A DNA stretch of 64,000 nucleotides from Chersky-840 sp963794615 (GCA_963794615.1 CAWCEP010000011.1:116582-180581); one strand, 5' to 3'. Counted from the stretch's first letter, positions 20,359 to 30,184 are shown. The notes: generated by a model from the letters alone, not told the origin. A program made the numbers and translations.

Positions 20359-20880
20359 ATGACCGACACCACACCGGGCTCGAGCCCGACGGGCCAGATG
20401 GGCCACGGCGTGAACCAGCGGGCCCAGATCAAGATGACCCCGGAGGAGATCGACGGGTTCCTCCACGAACGCCGTCCGGTGTCGTTGTGCTCGATCAACC
20501 ACGACGGTTCGATCCATGCCGTGGCCATGTGGTACGGCTTCCTCGACGGGATGCTCGCCTTCGAGACCAAAGCCAAGTCGCAGAAGGCGCAGAACCTGCG
20601 GCGCAATCCGACCATGACGTGCATGGCCGAGGACGGCGAATACTACGAAGAGCTGCGCGGCGTGGAGCTCGTCGGCACCGCCGAGTTCATCGACGACCCC
20701 GATCGCATGTTCGAGCTGGGCATCGACCTCTTCGAGCGCTACTACGGGACCTACACCGAGGAGCTGCGCCCGTTCGTCGAGACCATGCTCAACAAGCGTG
20801 TCGTCATCGCCCTCCACGTCACCCGCACCGTGTCGTGGGACCACCGCAAGCTCGGGCTGCCCTCGACCCGCCCGACCTGA
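20359..20880 (+). CDS. Pyridoxamine-phosphate-oxidase-like flavin/deazaflavin oxidoreductase (FDOR-B type)
   Basis: This 173-residue split-barrel protein contains MTPEEIDGFLHERRPVSLCS, HAVAMWYGFLDGMLAFETKAKSQKAQNLRRNP and TMTCMAEDGEYYEELRGVELVGTAEF. This matches the PPOX/FDOR-B superfamily common in mycobacteria, where members use F420 or FMN to reduce small organic molecules. Which cofactor applies cannot be decided from motifs alone. It starts 12 bases after the P450 stop, so they are probably cotranscribed and may act on one lipid or terpenoid substrate. The frame is intact. Confidence 0.82.
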   Translation: MTDTTPGSSPTGQMGHGVNQRAQIKMTPEEIDGFLHERRPVSLCSINHDGSIHAVAMWYGFLDGMLAFETKAKSQKAQNLRRNPTMTCMAEDGEYYEELRGVELVGTAEFIDDPDRMFELGIDLFERYYGTYTEELRPFVETMLNKRVVIALHVTRTVSWDHRKLGLPSTRPT

Positions 20881-20947
20881 CCCGTCTACCTGATCCGTCG
20901 CCCTGACCGGCCACGCTGACCAGCCCGACCCGACCGGGTCGTCACAC

Positions 20948-20961
20948 TGGAACACGTTTCA
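20948..20961. promoter_or_regulatory. KstR-like operator upstream of an SDR gene
   Basis: TGGAACACGTTTCA matches the mycobacterial KstR consensus tnnAACnnGTTnnA at every fixed position. KstR is a TetR-family repressor of cholesterol catabolic genes. The site ends 33 bases before the SDR ATG, where it would cover a promoter. A 6-base hairpin (CGACCC/GGGTCG, 20926-20941) lies immediately upstream. The match is direct; that a KstR orthologue exists in this genome is inference. Confidence 0.55.
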
Positions 20962-20994
20962 CTTTGGTCGAGGCCTGGGCTAGGGTCGGCGCCG

Positions 20995-21771
20995 ATGATC
21001 CTGGACCGTTTCCGTCTCACCGACCGCGCCGCCATCGTCACCGGGGCAGGACGCGGCATCGGCGCCGCCACCGCCATCGCCCTCGCCGAAGCGGGTGCCG
21101 ACGTGGTCATCGCGGCTCGCACCGAAGAGCAACTGCTCGAGGTGGCCAAGAAGATCGAGGCCGCGGGCCGGACCGCCGTCGTGGTGCCGGCCGATCTCAA
21201 CGATCTCGACGTCATGGCGCAGCTCGTCGACAGGGCCACCGACGCCTTCGGGCGCCTCGACGTCATCGTGAACAACCACGGGGGCTGGATGCCACGCCCG
21301 CTGCTCGACGTGTCCCCCGGCCACCTCGAACGGGCCTTTCGCTACAACGTGAGCAGCGCCCACGCCCTGGTGCGCGCCGCGGTGCCCGCCATGATGCAGG
21401 GCGACGGAGGAGCGGTCGTCAACATCTCGTCGATGGCGGGACGCGTCGCCCCTCGGGGCTTCACCGCCTACGCCACCGCCAAGGCGGCGCTGTCGCACTA
21501 CACGCGCCTGGCCGCCGCCGAGCTCGCCCCTCGCATCCGGGTCAACGCCATCGCGGTGGGCACCATCGCCACCTCGGCGGTCGACATCGTCGTCCAGGAC
21601 GCGGCCATGCTCGCCTTCGTCGAGGAGACCGCCCTGGTGCGGCGCATCGGGCAGCCCGAGGACATCGCGGCGTGTGTCGTCTACCTGGCGTCTCCGGCTG
21701 GTGACTTCGTCACCGGCAAGATCTTCGAGATCGACGGCGGCGCCGAGCGCCCCCAGGTCGACCTCGGTTGA
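20995..21771 (+). CDS. Short-chain dehydrogenase/reductase behind a KstR-like site
   Basis: This intact 258-residue classical SDR has the cofactor motif VTGAGRGIGAATAIALAEAGADVV with Arg in AARTEEQ (suggesting NADP or mixed preference). It carries VNNHGG in place of NNAG, catalytic Ser in NISSMAGRV, YATAKAAL (YxxxK), and a C-terminus IFEIDGGAERP. It resembles 7-alpha-hydroxysteroid dehydrogenase-type and mycobacterial SDRs beside steroid genes. ATG 20995. The DapB-like gene follows after 19 bases, suggesting an operon of dehydrogenase plus reductase. A sterol or terpenoid alcohol substrate is inferred from the operator and P450 context only. Confidence 0.88.
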   Translation: MILDRFRLTDRAAIVTGAGRGIGAATAIALAEAGADVVIAARTEEQLLEVAKKIEAAGRTAVVVPADLNDLDVMAQLVDRATDAFGRLDVIVNNHGGWMPRPLLDVSPGHLERAFRYNVSSAHALVRAAVPAMMQGDGGAVVNISSMAGRVAPRGFTAYATAKAALSHYTRLAAAELAPRIRVNAIAVGTIATSAVDIVVQDAAMLAFVEETALVRRIGQPEDIAACVVYLASPAGDFVTGKIFEIDGGAERPQVDLG

Positions 21772-21790
21772 GCCGGCCGAGGAGCGTTCC

Positions 21791-22858
21791 ATGACCTATC
21801 GCGTCGTGCTGTGGGGGACGGGCAACGTGGGCCGCCACGCCCTGGCCGGCATCGACGCCCGCCCCGACCTCGAGCTCGTGGGGGTGTGGGTGTCGAATCC
21901 CGACAAGGCGGGCCGTGACGCCGGGGACCTCGCCGGCCTGGGCCGCTCCCTCGGGGTGACCGCCACCGACGACGTCGATGCCGTCTTCGCCCTCCAGCCC
22001 GATTGTGTGGTCCACACCGCCATGGCCGACCACCGCCTGCCCGAGGCGCTCGCCGATCTCGAGAAGATCCTGCGGGCCGGGATCAATGTCGTGTCGAGCG
22101 GCCCCGTGTTCCTGCAGTACCCCGAGGGCGTGGTCCCCGCCGCGATGACCGACCCCTTGCGCGACGCGGCGGCCGGCGCCGGTGTGTCGCTATGGGTCAA
22201 CGGTATCGACCCCGGCTTCGCCAACGACTGGCTCCCGCTCGTGATCACCGGCATCAGCGAACGGATCGAAGAGGTCCGCTGCCTCGAGATCCTCAACTAC
22301 GCCACCTACGACCAGGCCATGGTCATGTTCGACATCATGGGATTCGGGCGCGCCCTCGACGACATACCCATGCTGCTCCTGCCCGGCGTGCTCACCATGG
22401 CGTGGGGCAGCGTGGTGCGCCAGATCGCAGCCGGCCTCGACGTCGAGCTCGATGCGGTCGAGGAGCACTTCGAGCGACTGCCGGCGCCGCGCCAGATCAC
22501 CATCGCGTCGGGCATCGTCGAGGAGGGCACCGCCGCCGGGCTCCGCTTCGAGGTGCGGGGCATGCGGGCGGGGCGGGCCGTCATCGTCCTCGAGCACGTC
22601 ACCCGCCTGGCCGACGACATCGGGCCCGACTGGCCCCAGCCCGCCGGCCAGGGCGGCTACCGCGTCGTGGTGCGGGGCGAGCCCAACTACACCGTCGACC
22701 TCCAGCTCATGGGCACCGACGGGGACCACAACACCGGGGGGCTCAAGGCCACCGCCATGCGCCTCGTCAACGCCGTGCCGGCCGTGGTGGAGGCACCGCC
22801 CGGACTCCTCACCGCCCTCGACCTGCCGTTGATCACGGGGCGCGGCCTCGTCGTCTGA
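21791..22858 (+). CDS. Dihydrodipicolinate-reductase-like NAD(P)-dependent oxidoreductase
   Basis: This 355-residue protein has an N-terminal Rossmann domain (YRVVLWGTGNVGRHALAGI; VGVWVSNPDKAGRDAGDLAGLG). It also carries the DapB-type catalytic-region block WVNGIDPGFANDWLPLVITG and a central beta domain. Proteins of this type are common in mycobacteria, often beside lipid or steroid genes, and are not lysine-biosynthetic DapB; length and the GLKATAMRLVNAVPAVVEAPPG tail fit that group. ATG 21791 with GGAG upstream. It lies 19 bases after the SDR. The frame is intact. Substrate unknown. Confidence 0.85.
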   Translation: MTYRVVLWGTGNVGRHALAGIDARPDLELVGVWVSNPDKAGRDAGDLAGLGRSLGVTATDDVDAVFALQPDCVVHTAMADHRLPEALADLEKILRAGINVVSSGPVFLQYPEGVVPAAMTDPLRDAAAGAGVSLWVNGIDPGFANDWLPLVITGISERIEEVRCLEILNYATYDQAMVMFDIMGFGRALDDIPMLLLPGVLTMAWGSVVRQIAAGLDVELDAVEEHFERLPAPRQITIASGIVEEGTAAGLRFEVRGMRAGRAVIVLEHVTRLADDIGPDWPQPAGQGGYRVVVRGEPNYTVDLQLMGTDGDHNTGGLKATAMRLVNAVPAVVEAPPGLLTALDLPLITGRGLVV

Positions 22859-22981
22859 TCACGGGCGGCGAAACGGCGCCGGTCCCCGCCGCAGGCAGGG
22901 CTACGTTGAGTGCCTCGGACGGCCCGGTGCGGGTGCGGCGGGGCGACGATGGACCGAGGACGACCAGGGGGAACCGACCAC

Positions 22982-24114
22982 ATGCCCGTGCCGCTCGACG
23001 AGTACCCCGTGCACCAGGTGCCGCTCTCGATGCGGCACATGGCGACGAGCGACCGCAACGCCTACGACCGCTGCTACTTCAACGCCCACGACCGCACCGG
23101 CGACGTCTTCCTCGTCACCGGGCATGGGGGTCTACCCCAACCTGGGGGTCATCGACGCCTACGCCACCGTCCGGCGTGGCGACGAGCAGTACACGGTGCG
23201 CATCTCCGACGCCCTCGGCGACGACCGCATGGACCAGCGCGTGGGCCCCTACCGCATCGAGGTGATCGAGCCGCTGGAGCGGGTGCGGGTGGTGTGCGAC
23301 GGCGCCGAGCACGGCGTGGCCTTCGACCTCACCTGGACGGGGTCGTTCCCGCCGGTGGAGGAGCCGGCCCACGTCATGCGCCAGGGCGGCCGCGTCATCC
23401 TCGACGCCTCGCGCTTCGCCCAGGTGGGCACGTGGTCGGGCACCCTCCAGGTGGGCGGCGAGGAGCGCACGGTGACCGACGACCGCTGGGTCGGCACCCG
23501 CGACCGGTCGTGGGGCATCCGGCCCGTCGGCGAGGCCGAGCCGCCCGGGCGGGCCGCCGCCGAGCCCGACGAGGAGTTCGGCTTCTGGTGGACCTACGTG
23601 CCCCTGCGCTTCGACGACTTCGCCATCGTCGTCATCGCCCAGGAGGACGGCGACGGCAACCGCCTGCTGAACGAGGCGGTCCGGGTCTTGCCCGCCTCGG
23701 CGGCGCGCCCCGTCGAGCAACTGGGCTGGCCCGAGGTCGAGGTCCGCTACCGCCCCGGCACCCGCCACCCCGAGGGCGCCGTGCTCCACATGCGCAGCCG
23801 GAAGGGCGAGCCCGTCACGGTCGAGATCGAGACCCTCGGGTTCGTGGGCCTCAACTGCGGCGCCGGCTACGGCGGCGACCCCGACTGGTCACACGGGCAG
23901 TGGCGGGGCCGGGCCTTGACCGAGGGCGTGGTCGTCGACATGCGCGACCCGGCCATCGCGGGCCGGATCCCCTTCGGCGTGGTCGACCACGTGGCCCGGG
24001 CCGACCTGCGACGGGGCCGAGGGCTGGGGCATGTTCGAGCACGGGACTTTCGGCCGCCACGAGCCGTCGGGCTTCACGGGCTGGGAGTCGGTGGCGCCGG
24101 CGTCGGCGCCATGA
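22982..24114 (+). CDS. CrtC/AttH-like beta-barrel protein, paralogue 1 (frameshifted)
   Basis: About 375 residues. The signature is VGTRDRSWGIR, with YPNLGVIDAYATVRRG near the start, RVRVVCDGAEHGVAFDLTW and PAHVMRQGGRVILDASRF. The (T/R)RD(R/H)SWG motif and two beta-rich halves resemble the AttH/hydroxyneurosporene-synthase-like paired-lipocalin fold. Enzymatic activity is unknown for most members. The same blocks recur in the gene at 25287, so the two are paralogues. Frame breaks lie near 23122 (one extra C before MGVYPNLGV) and near 24010; the corrected C-terminus is GWGMFEHGTFGRHEPSGFTGW. ATG 22982. The stop TGA overlaps the kinase ATG, indicating coupling. Confidence 0.7.
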
Positions 24115-25264
24115 CCGAGCCGCGCCGAGGCCCAGGCGCCGCCGACCCCGCGACCTCCACCCGCGACCGCGACGAGCTGCACGAGCGGCTGGTGCGTGGT
24201 TGGCGGCGCGGGTCGCCGACCCCGAGATCTCGGAGCTGGTCGTGCCCGAGTCCAACGGCATGTCGAGCGAGACGCTGCTCTTCGAGTGCACGTGGCGAGA
24301 GACCGACGGCTCGGCTCGGCCCGGAGACCGCGTGACCCAGGCGTGCGCGGCGCGGCTCGTGCCCGACCCCGCCGCCGTCCCCGTCTTCCCCGTCTACGAC
24401 CTCGAGCGCCAGTTCCGGGTCATGCGGCTCGTGGGCGAGCGCACCCGCGGTCCCGGTCCCGCGCACGCTGTGGCTCGAGCTCGACCCCGACGCCATCGGC
24501 TCGCCCTTCTTCGTCATGGAGCGCGTCGACGGGGTCGGTTCCGCCCGACATCATGCCGTACCCGTTCGGCTCGTGGCTGTCCGAGGCCGCCGCGCGCCGA
24601 CCAGGACCGGCTCCAGGACTCGTCGGTGCGGGTCCTGGCCGAGCTGCACGACGCGGACGTCACCGCCGAGGACATCGCCTTCCTCGAGCTCGACCGGCCC
24701 GGGGACACCGCCCTGCGCCGCCACCTGGCCGAGCAGCGCTCCTACTACGAGTGGGTGGTGGCCGACGGGGCGCGCTCGCCGCTCATCGAGCGCACCTTCG
24801 CCTGGCTGGAGGACCACTGGCCGGCCGACGAGGGGCCGCCGGTCATCAGCTGGGGCGACGCCCGCATCGGCAACATGATGTTCCGCGACTTCGAGCCGGT
24901 GGCCGTGCTCGACTGGGAGATGGCGGCGGTCGGGCCCCGCGAGATCGACCTCGGCTGGATGGTCTACCTGCACCGCTTCCTCGACGACATCGCCCTCCAG
25001 GCCGGGCTGCCCGGCATGCCGCATTTCATGCGCCTCGACGACGTGGCGGCGGCCTACGAGCGCCACGCCGGCCACACGACCCGAGGGACCTCGACTTCTA
25101 CACCATGTACGCCGCGCTGCGGCACGCCATCGTCATGAGCAGGGTGGCGCGCCGGTCAGGTGCTCTTCGGTGAGATCACGATGCCCGACGATCCCGACGA
25201 CATGATCATGCACCGCCCCACCCTCGAGCAGATGCTCGACGGCACCTACTGGGAGAAGCTGTGA
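24111..25264 (+). CDS. Aminoglycoside-phosphotransferase-fold kinase (frameshifted)
   Basis: This small-molecule kinase of the APH/choline-kinase fold has about 380 residues. N-lobe: PEISELVVPESNGMSSETLLFEC. Hinge region: IGSPFFVMERVDGV. Catalytic loop: ISWGDARIGNMMF, where the usual H of HxDxxxxN is replaced, as in the mycobacterial ACAD10-type phosphotransferases. Metal site: AVLDWEMAAVGPREIDLGWM. Frame breaks lie near 24210, 24460, 24530, 24600, 25080 and 25155. ATG 24111 overlaps the upstream stop by four bases, and the downstream paralogue starts 22 bases after the stop. ACAD10-type kinases phosphorylate hydroxyacyl-CoA so that it can be dehydrated, so a hydroxylated lipid or steroid acid is a plausible substrate (inference). 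Confidence 0.8.
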
Positions 25265-25286
25265 TCCTTCCCCCGAGCCCCCCCCG

Positions 25287-26448
25287 GTGACCAACCCGAT
25301 CGGGCCCCTCGTCCCCGCCGACGAGGGCCTGAGCCACCAGATCACCGACACCTTCGCCGTGGTGGCGACGAGCGACCTGTCGTGGACCGAGAAGATCTGC
25401 GCCATGGCGGCGGCCAAGGACGGCAGCCTCCAGCTCGGGTTCGGCCTCGGCAAGTACCCCAACCGCAACGTCATGGACGGCTACGCCGGGATCTCGCAGG
25501 GCGTCGAGCAGCGGACGGTGCGGGCCAGCCGACGGCTCGACGCCGCCCCTGCGGTCACCACCGTCGGGCCCATCCGCTACGAGGTCGTGGACCCCCTGCA
25601 GTCGGTCCGCTTCGTCCTCGAGGCCAACGACACCCAGCCCATCGCCTTCGACTGGTTGTTCGAGGGCATCGTGCCCCCCGCCCTCGAGGACCGCACCCAC
25701 ATGCGCCAGGGCTTCCGGGTGGGCTCCGACCTCGTCCGCTACCACCAGATCGGGCTGGCCTCGGGGTGGGTCGAGGTCGACGGCGACCGCACCGAGATCA
25801 CCCCCGACACCTGGGTGTCGACCCGGGACCACTCCTGGGGCGTCCGCTACGACGTCGGGCTCCCGCCCCGGGACCTCGAGCCGCGCGACCCGTTGGCGGG
25901 GCTGTCGTTCCGCATGATCTGGAGCCCGATCGCCATGCAACGGCCCGACGGCACCCGCTACGGGCTGTTCCTCCACTACCAGATCGTCCAGGGCCCGGGC
26001 TTCACCTACAAGCAGGTCGTCATGGGCGGCGTCGAGCACCCCGACGGGACCGTCGAGCGCTTCGTCGACCTCGAGCCGGCGCTGGCCTTCGATCCCGCCA
26101 ACCGCCGGCTGCGGGGCGGGACCATCGAGGCCCGCACCGCCGACGGGAACGTCCGCACCCTCGAGATCGAAGCCGTGTCGGACACCGGCTTTCACCTCGG
26201 GGCCGGGCTGTACTTCGGGCTTCGACGGCCACCATCACGGCGAATGGCGCGGCGACCTCGCCGTCGAGGGCGAGCACATCCCCGACTGCGCCGATCCGGC
26301 CGCGGCCCGGCGACTGCACCAGATCCGCGACACCGTCATCCACGTCGTCGATCCCGTCGGGGGCGGTGAGGGGTGGGGCAACTGCCAACCCATCATCACC
26401 GGCGGTGACGACGCCCTCGGCCTGGCGGCCGACGACAGCTTCATGTAG
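25287..26448 (+). CDS. CrtC/AttH-like beta-barrel protein, paralogue 2 (one frameshift)
   Basis: This protein of about 387 residues is homologous to the gene at 22982. YPNRNVMDGYAGISQG, IRYEVVDPLQSVRFVLEAND, THMRQGFRVGSDLVRYHQ and VSTRDHSWGVRYDVG align block by block. The corrected C-terminus FDGHHHGEWRGDLAVEG...GGEGWGNCQ also parallels the GQWRG block of paralogue 1. GTG 25287. The frame changes near 26219, after GLYFG. It completes a paralogue-kinase-paralogue unit on one strand with overlaps or short gaps. Function unknown; the fold assignment rests on the RDHSWG motif and beta-rich pattern. Confidence 0.72.
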
Positions 26449-26480
26449 CGCGCTGGCGCGGCGACCCCGGGAGCACTCGC

Positions 26481-26687
26481 TCAGCGCTTGCCCCGGGGAG
26501 TGACCACCCAGCGCGCCACGACGGTCACCAGGAAGATCCACAACTGGGTGTTGGGGAATTGGGCGATCGTCCAACGACCCGTGTGACGGTTGCGAAACAT
26601 CCAGTCGACGACCGACCCCAGCTCGCCGCGCTGCGGCCTCGTCCCGATATCAGGGTCGCGTCGGGGTGATGCCGGATTTCGTGTCAT
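26481..26687 (-). CDS. Small conserved single-span membrane protein
   Basis: A 68-residue reading with VDWMFRNRHTGRWTIAQFPNTQLWIFLVTVVARWVV. The RNRxTGxxTIAQFPN block followed by one hydrophobic helix is a pattern I recognise from short uncharacterised actinobacterial proteins. ATG 26687 is the only start consistent with the size. It converges on the beta-barrel gene. The 192 bases between it and the ABC gene presumably hold two divergent promoters; nothing specific is visible there. Confidence 0.55.
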   Translation of the reverse strand: MTRNPASPRRDPDIGTRPQRGELGSVVDWMFRNRHTGRWTIAQFPNTQLWIFLVTVVARWVVTPRGKR

Positions 26688-26879
26688 CCCGTTCACCGTG
26701 ACACTGAGGCCTTGCTCTTTGAGCGGACAAGCACCCGGACTCGGGCACCCGGACCCGGTGTGCACGGACCCGATCCCCGGTAGGGAAGACTGGCAAGGAC
26801 ACATGTTGCTCGCGGCGCCAAACCTGGTCATGTCCCGGGACGACGCGCGCCACCACCACGGCATCAAGGACGGAACTCC

Positions 26880-27651
26880 ATGACCATTACGGACCACGCC
26901 TCGACGGGGACTCCGCCGAGCTCGGGAACGCCCGCGGCGCGCGCCATCGATCTCGCCAAGATCTACGGCAAGGGTGACGCCGCCGTCCACGCCCTGGCCG
27001 GCGTGAACGTGGAGTTCCGGCGCGGGCAGTTCACCGCCGTGATGGGCCCGTCCGGCTCGGGGAAATCCACCCTGATGCACTGCATGGCGGGACTCGACAC
27101 GCCTACGTCGGGCCATGCCTATGTGGGTGACCAGGACATCGGGCTGCTCGACGACGCGGGGCTGACCCAGATGCGGCGAGACCGGGTCGGTTTCGTCTTC
27201 CAGTCCTTCAACCTCGTGCCCACCCTGACCGCTCGGGAGAACATCACCCTGCCGTCGGATCTCGCCGGGAAGAAGGTCGACCAGGCGTGGTTCGACTATC
27301 TCGTCGGCCAGCTCGGCATCGGTGACCGGCTGTCGCACCGGCCCCAGGAGTTGTCGGGCGGCCAACAACAGCGCGCCGCCTGCGCCGCGGGCGCTGATCG
27401 GACGGCCCGACCTGATCTTCGCCGACGAGCCCACCGGCAACCTCGACTCGAACTCCTCCGCGGAGATGCTCGGCTTCCTGCGTCGGTCGGTGAAGGAATT
27501 CAACCAGTCGATCGTCATGGTCACCCACGATCCCCGCGGTGCCGCCTTCGCCGACCGGGTCGTGTTCCTCGCCGACGGCCGGGTCGTGGGAGAGCTGTCC
27601 TCACCTACCGCCGACTCGGTGCTGGAGCACATGAAGCAGCTGGGGAACTGA
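26880..27651 (+). CDS. MacB/LolD-type ABC transporter ATP-binding protein (one frameshift)
   Basis: This ATPase of a type VII (MacB-like) ABC system has Walker A MGPSGSGKSTLMHCMAGLD, Q-loop VFQSFNLVPTLTARENI, signature LSGGQQQR, Walker B LIFADEPTGNLDS and H-loop MVTHDPRGAAFADR. The frame changes near 27390, between QQQRAACA and RALIGRPDLIFADE, where one base is off. ATG 26880. It ends one base before the permease ATG, so the pair is an operon. Such ATPases energise extraction or mechanotransmission by FtsX-type permeases rather than classical transport. Confidence 0.93.
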
Positions 27652-27652
27652 C

Positions 27653-30184
27653 ATGTGGAAGGTCACGATCAAGGGCCTGCTCGCCCACAAACTGCGGCTG
27701 GTGCTGACCGGTATCGCCATCGTGCTGGGGGTGACCTTCATCTCGGGGACGTTCGTCCTCACCGACACCCTGCACAACACCTTCAGCACCCTGTTCGGCC
27801 ACATCTATCAGAAGATCGACTTCGAGGTTCGTGGGAAGGCGGTCTTCAACAACAGCGGGGGTGGGGGTGCGGTCCGCACACCGATCTCGGCATCGATCAT
27901 CAACGACGTCCGCCGGGTTCCCGGCGTGTCGTACGCCAACGGAACCGTCAGCGGCTACGCCCAGTTCGTCTCCCCCGACGGCAAGGCCGTCAGCACGGGA
28001 GGGGCGCCCACGCTGGGCCTGTCGTTCGACCCGAACCCGCAGCTGTCTTCGCTGCACGTGGTGCAGGGCACGGCCCCCACCACCGCGAACCAGGTGGTGA
28101 TGGACGAGGGCACCGCCCAGAAGTACCACTTCAAGGTGGGCGAACACGTGCGCATCCTCCTGTCCGGGCCCCCGCAGACCTTCACCATCGCCGGCCTGGT
28201 CAAGTTCGGAACGGCGGACAATCTGGCCGGGGCCACGCTCGCGGCGTTCGACCTGCCGACGGCGCAGCGTCTCTTCAACGAGACGGGCCATTTCGATGCC
28301 ATCGACGTGCTGGCCAAGCCGGGTGTCGACAAGGCGACGGTCCAACACGCCATCGCCAGGACCCTGCCGGCCGGGGTCGAGGTCGTGACCGGGCAGACGG
28401 TGGCGAACGAGCAGACCAGCAACATCAACCAGGCTCTCGGATTCTTCTCGACCGCACTGCTCGTGTTCGCCTTCATCTCGCTGTTCGTGGGGGGGTTCAC
28501 GATCTTCAACACGTTCTCGATCCTCGTGGGCCAACGCACCCGAGAGCTCGCCTTGCTCCGGATCGTCGGAGCCAGCCGGCGCCAGGTGTTCCGATCCGTC
28601 CTCGTCGAGGCCGCCATCCTCGGGTTGGTGGCCTCGCTGATCGGTCTCGGTCTGGGGGTCCTGGCCGCGTTGGGACTGGTGGCCCTGCTCAAGGGCTTCG
28701 GGATCTCGCTTCCCTCGGGATCGCTCGTCTTCGAGGCGCGCACCGTCATCGCCGCGATCGTCGTGGGTCTCGGCGTGACCGTGATCTCGGCGATCAGCCC
28801 GGCGCGGCGCGCCGTTCGGATCCCGCCCGTGGCGGCCCTCGTCGATTACCAAGGGGAGCAGGGGGAGTCGTCACGACGGCGGATCGTCATCGGCACGATC
28901 ATCGCCGTCCTGGGCGTCGCCGCCCTCGCCCTCGGGCTGACCAAGCCGGCGATCCAACTGGTCGGGATCGGCGCCGTCGCCGTCTTCATCGGCATCGGCA
29001 TGCTGGCGCCGATCGTGGCGCGCCCCATGGCGAGCACCTTGGGTCGGCCCCTGGCGCGCGCCTTTCGGATCTCGGGAAAGTTGGGCCGGGAGAACTCGAT
29101 GCGAAGCCCACGCCGGACGGCGCAGACCGCGGCCGCCCTCATGGTCGGCTTGGCGCTCGTGTCCACCATCACGGTGTTCGGTGCCTCGTTGTCGAAGTCG
29201 GCCACCGACAGCGTCGACAACGCCGTCAGCGCCGTCTACATCGTCACGGCAACAGGGAACGGGAGCGGCGGGTTCAGCAACTCGGTGGCGGCGGCGGCCG
29301 CTCACGTGCCGGGGGTCGCCACGACGTCGACGGTCTACAGCGACGAGTTCGAATTCCGACACTCGGTTTCCACCGTAACCGCAGTCTCGCCGCATCATCT
29401 CGCCGACACCATCCTCCTGCGCATGGATTCCGGGACGGGGGCTCAGGCCCTCAGTGCCAACGAGTTGTTGATCGACACGACCACGGCGAATTCCGACCAT
29501 CTCTCGGTGGGGTCGGTCGTGCCGGTGACGTTCGCCGAGACAGGGGCTTCGACCATGCGGATCGGCGGGATCTTCAAGCCGAACGCGCTCCTGGGCAGCT
29601 TCCTCGTCGGTGACGGATTCTTCTTGTCGCACTTCAACGACCCGCTCCCCGTGGCCGTGCTGTTGAGCACCACAACCGGTGTGCCCGATATCACCACGGC
29701 GGTGTCGAGCGCGCTCCGGGGCTATCCGAACATCCAGATCCAGACGCGGGCCCAATTCGAAAAGTCACAACAGACAAAGGTCAACCAATTGTTGGGCCTC
29801 GTCTACGCCCTGCTGGCCCTGGCCGTCGTCATCGCCCTCATCGGCATCGTGAACACGCTCATGCTGTCGGTGTTCGAGCGCACCCACGAGATCGGCCTGC
29901 TCCGGGCCGTCGGCATGAAACGCCGCCAGGTCAAGGCCATGATCCGGGCCGAAGCCGTGATCCTGGCGCTGTTCGGGGCGATCATCGGCATCGTCGTCGG
30001 CACCGCGCTCGGCACTGCGTTCGCGGCTTCGTTGAAGCAACAGGGGATCACCGACATCGTGATCCCCTACCAGAAGCTGGTGGTGTTCCTCGTCATCGCG
30101 GCCCTGCTGGGCCTCGGGGCGGCCTCCTGGCCGGCGCGCCGGGCCGCTCGGCTCGACGTCCTGGCCGCTATCGCCGCCGATTGA
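27653..30184 (+). CDS. FtsX/MacB-type ABC permease with two FtsX domains
   Basis: This 843-residue integral membrane protein has one N-terminal helix (LRLVLTGIAIVLGVTFISGTFV), a MacB-type periplasmic domain (residues 45-250) and a first FtsX core near 260-380 (LFVGGFTIFNTFSILVGQRTRELALLRIVGASRRQVF). Two central helices follow, then a second extracytoplasmic domain and a C-terminal FtsX core near 710-840 (IALIGIVNTLMLSVFERTHEIGLLRAVGMKRRQV). The RTRELALLR and RTHEIGLLR coupling helices are classic. It is transcribed with the ATPase. It probably exports lipids or peptides or remodels the envelope; substrate cannot be read from sequence. The frame is intact. Confidence 0.93.
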   Translation: MWKVTIKGLLAHKLRLVLTGIAIVLGVTFISGTFVLTDTLHNTFSTLFGHIYQKIDFEVRGKAVFNNSGGGGAVRTPISASIINDVRRVPGVSYANGTVSGYAQFVSPDGKAVSTGGAPTLGLSFDPNPQLSSLHVVQGTAPTTANQVVMDEGTAQKYHFKVGEHVRILLSGPPQTFTIAGLVKFGTADNLAGATLAAFDLPTAQRLFNETGHFDAIDVLAKPGVDKATVQHAIARTLPAGVEVVTGQTVANEQTSNINQALGFFSTALLVFAFISLFVGGFTIFNTFSILVGQRTRELALLRIVGASRRQVFRSVLVEAAILGLVASLIGLGLGVLAALGLVALLKGFGISLPSGSLVFEARTVIAAIVVGLGVTVISAISPARRAVRIPPVAALVDYQGEQGESSRRRIVIGTIIAVLGVAALALGLTKPAIQLVGIGAVAVFIGIGMLAPIVARPMASTLGRPLARAFRISGKLGRENSMRSPRRTAQTAAALMVGLALVSTITVFGASLSKSATDSVDNAVSAVYIVTATGNGSGGFSNSVAAAAAHVPGVATTSTVYSDEFEFRHSVSTVTAVSPHHLADTILLRMDSGTGAQALSANELLIDTTTANSDHLSVGSVVPVTFAETGASTMRIGGIFKPNALLGSFLVGDGFFLSHFNDPLPVAVLLSTTTGVPDITTAVSSALRGYPNIQIQTRAQFEKSQQTKVNQLLGLVYALLALAVVIALIGIVNTLMLSVFERTHEIGLLRAVGMKRRQVKAMIRAEAVILALFGAIIGIVVGTALGTAFAASLKQQGITDIVIPYQKLVVFLVIAALLGLGAASWPARRAARLDVLAAIAAD

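Noticed and set aside
26880..30184. Macrolide resistance exporter (MacB)
   Set aside because: The permease has two FtsX cores and about 840 residues, unlike MacB, and there is no MacA partner. Only the general family is supported.
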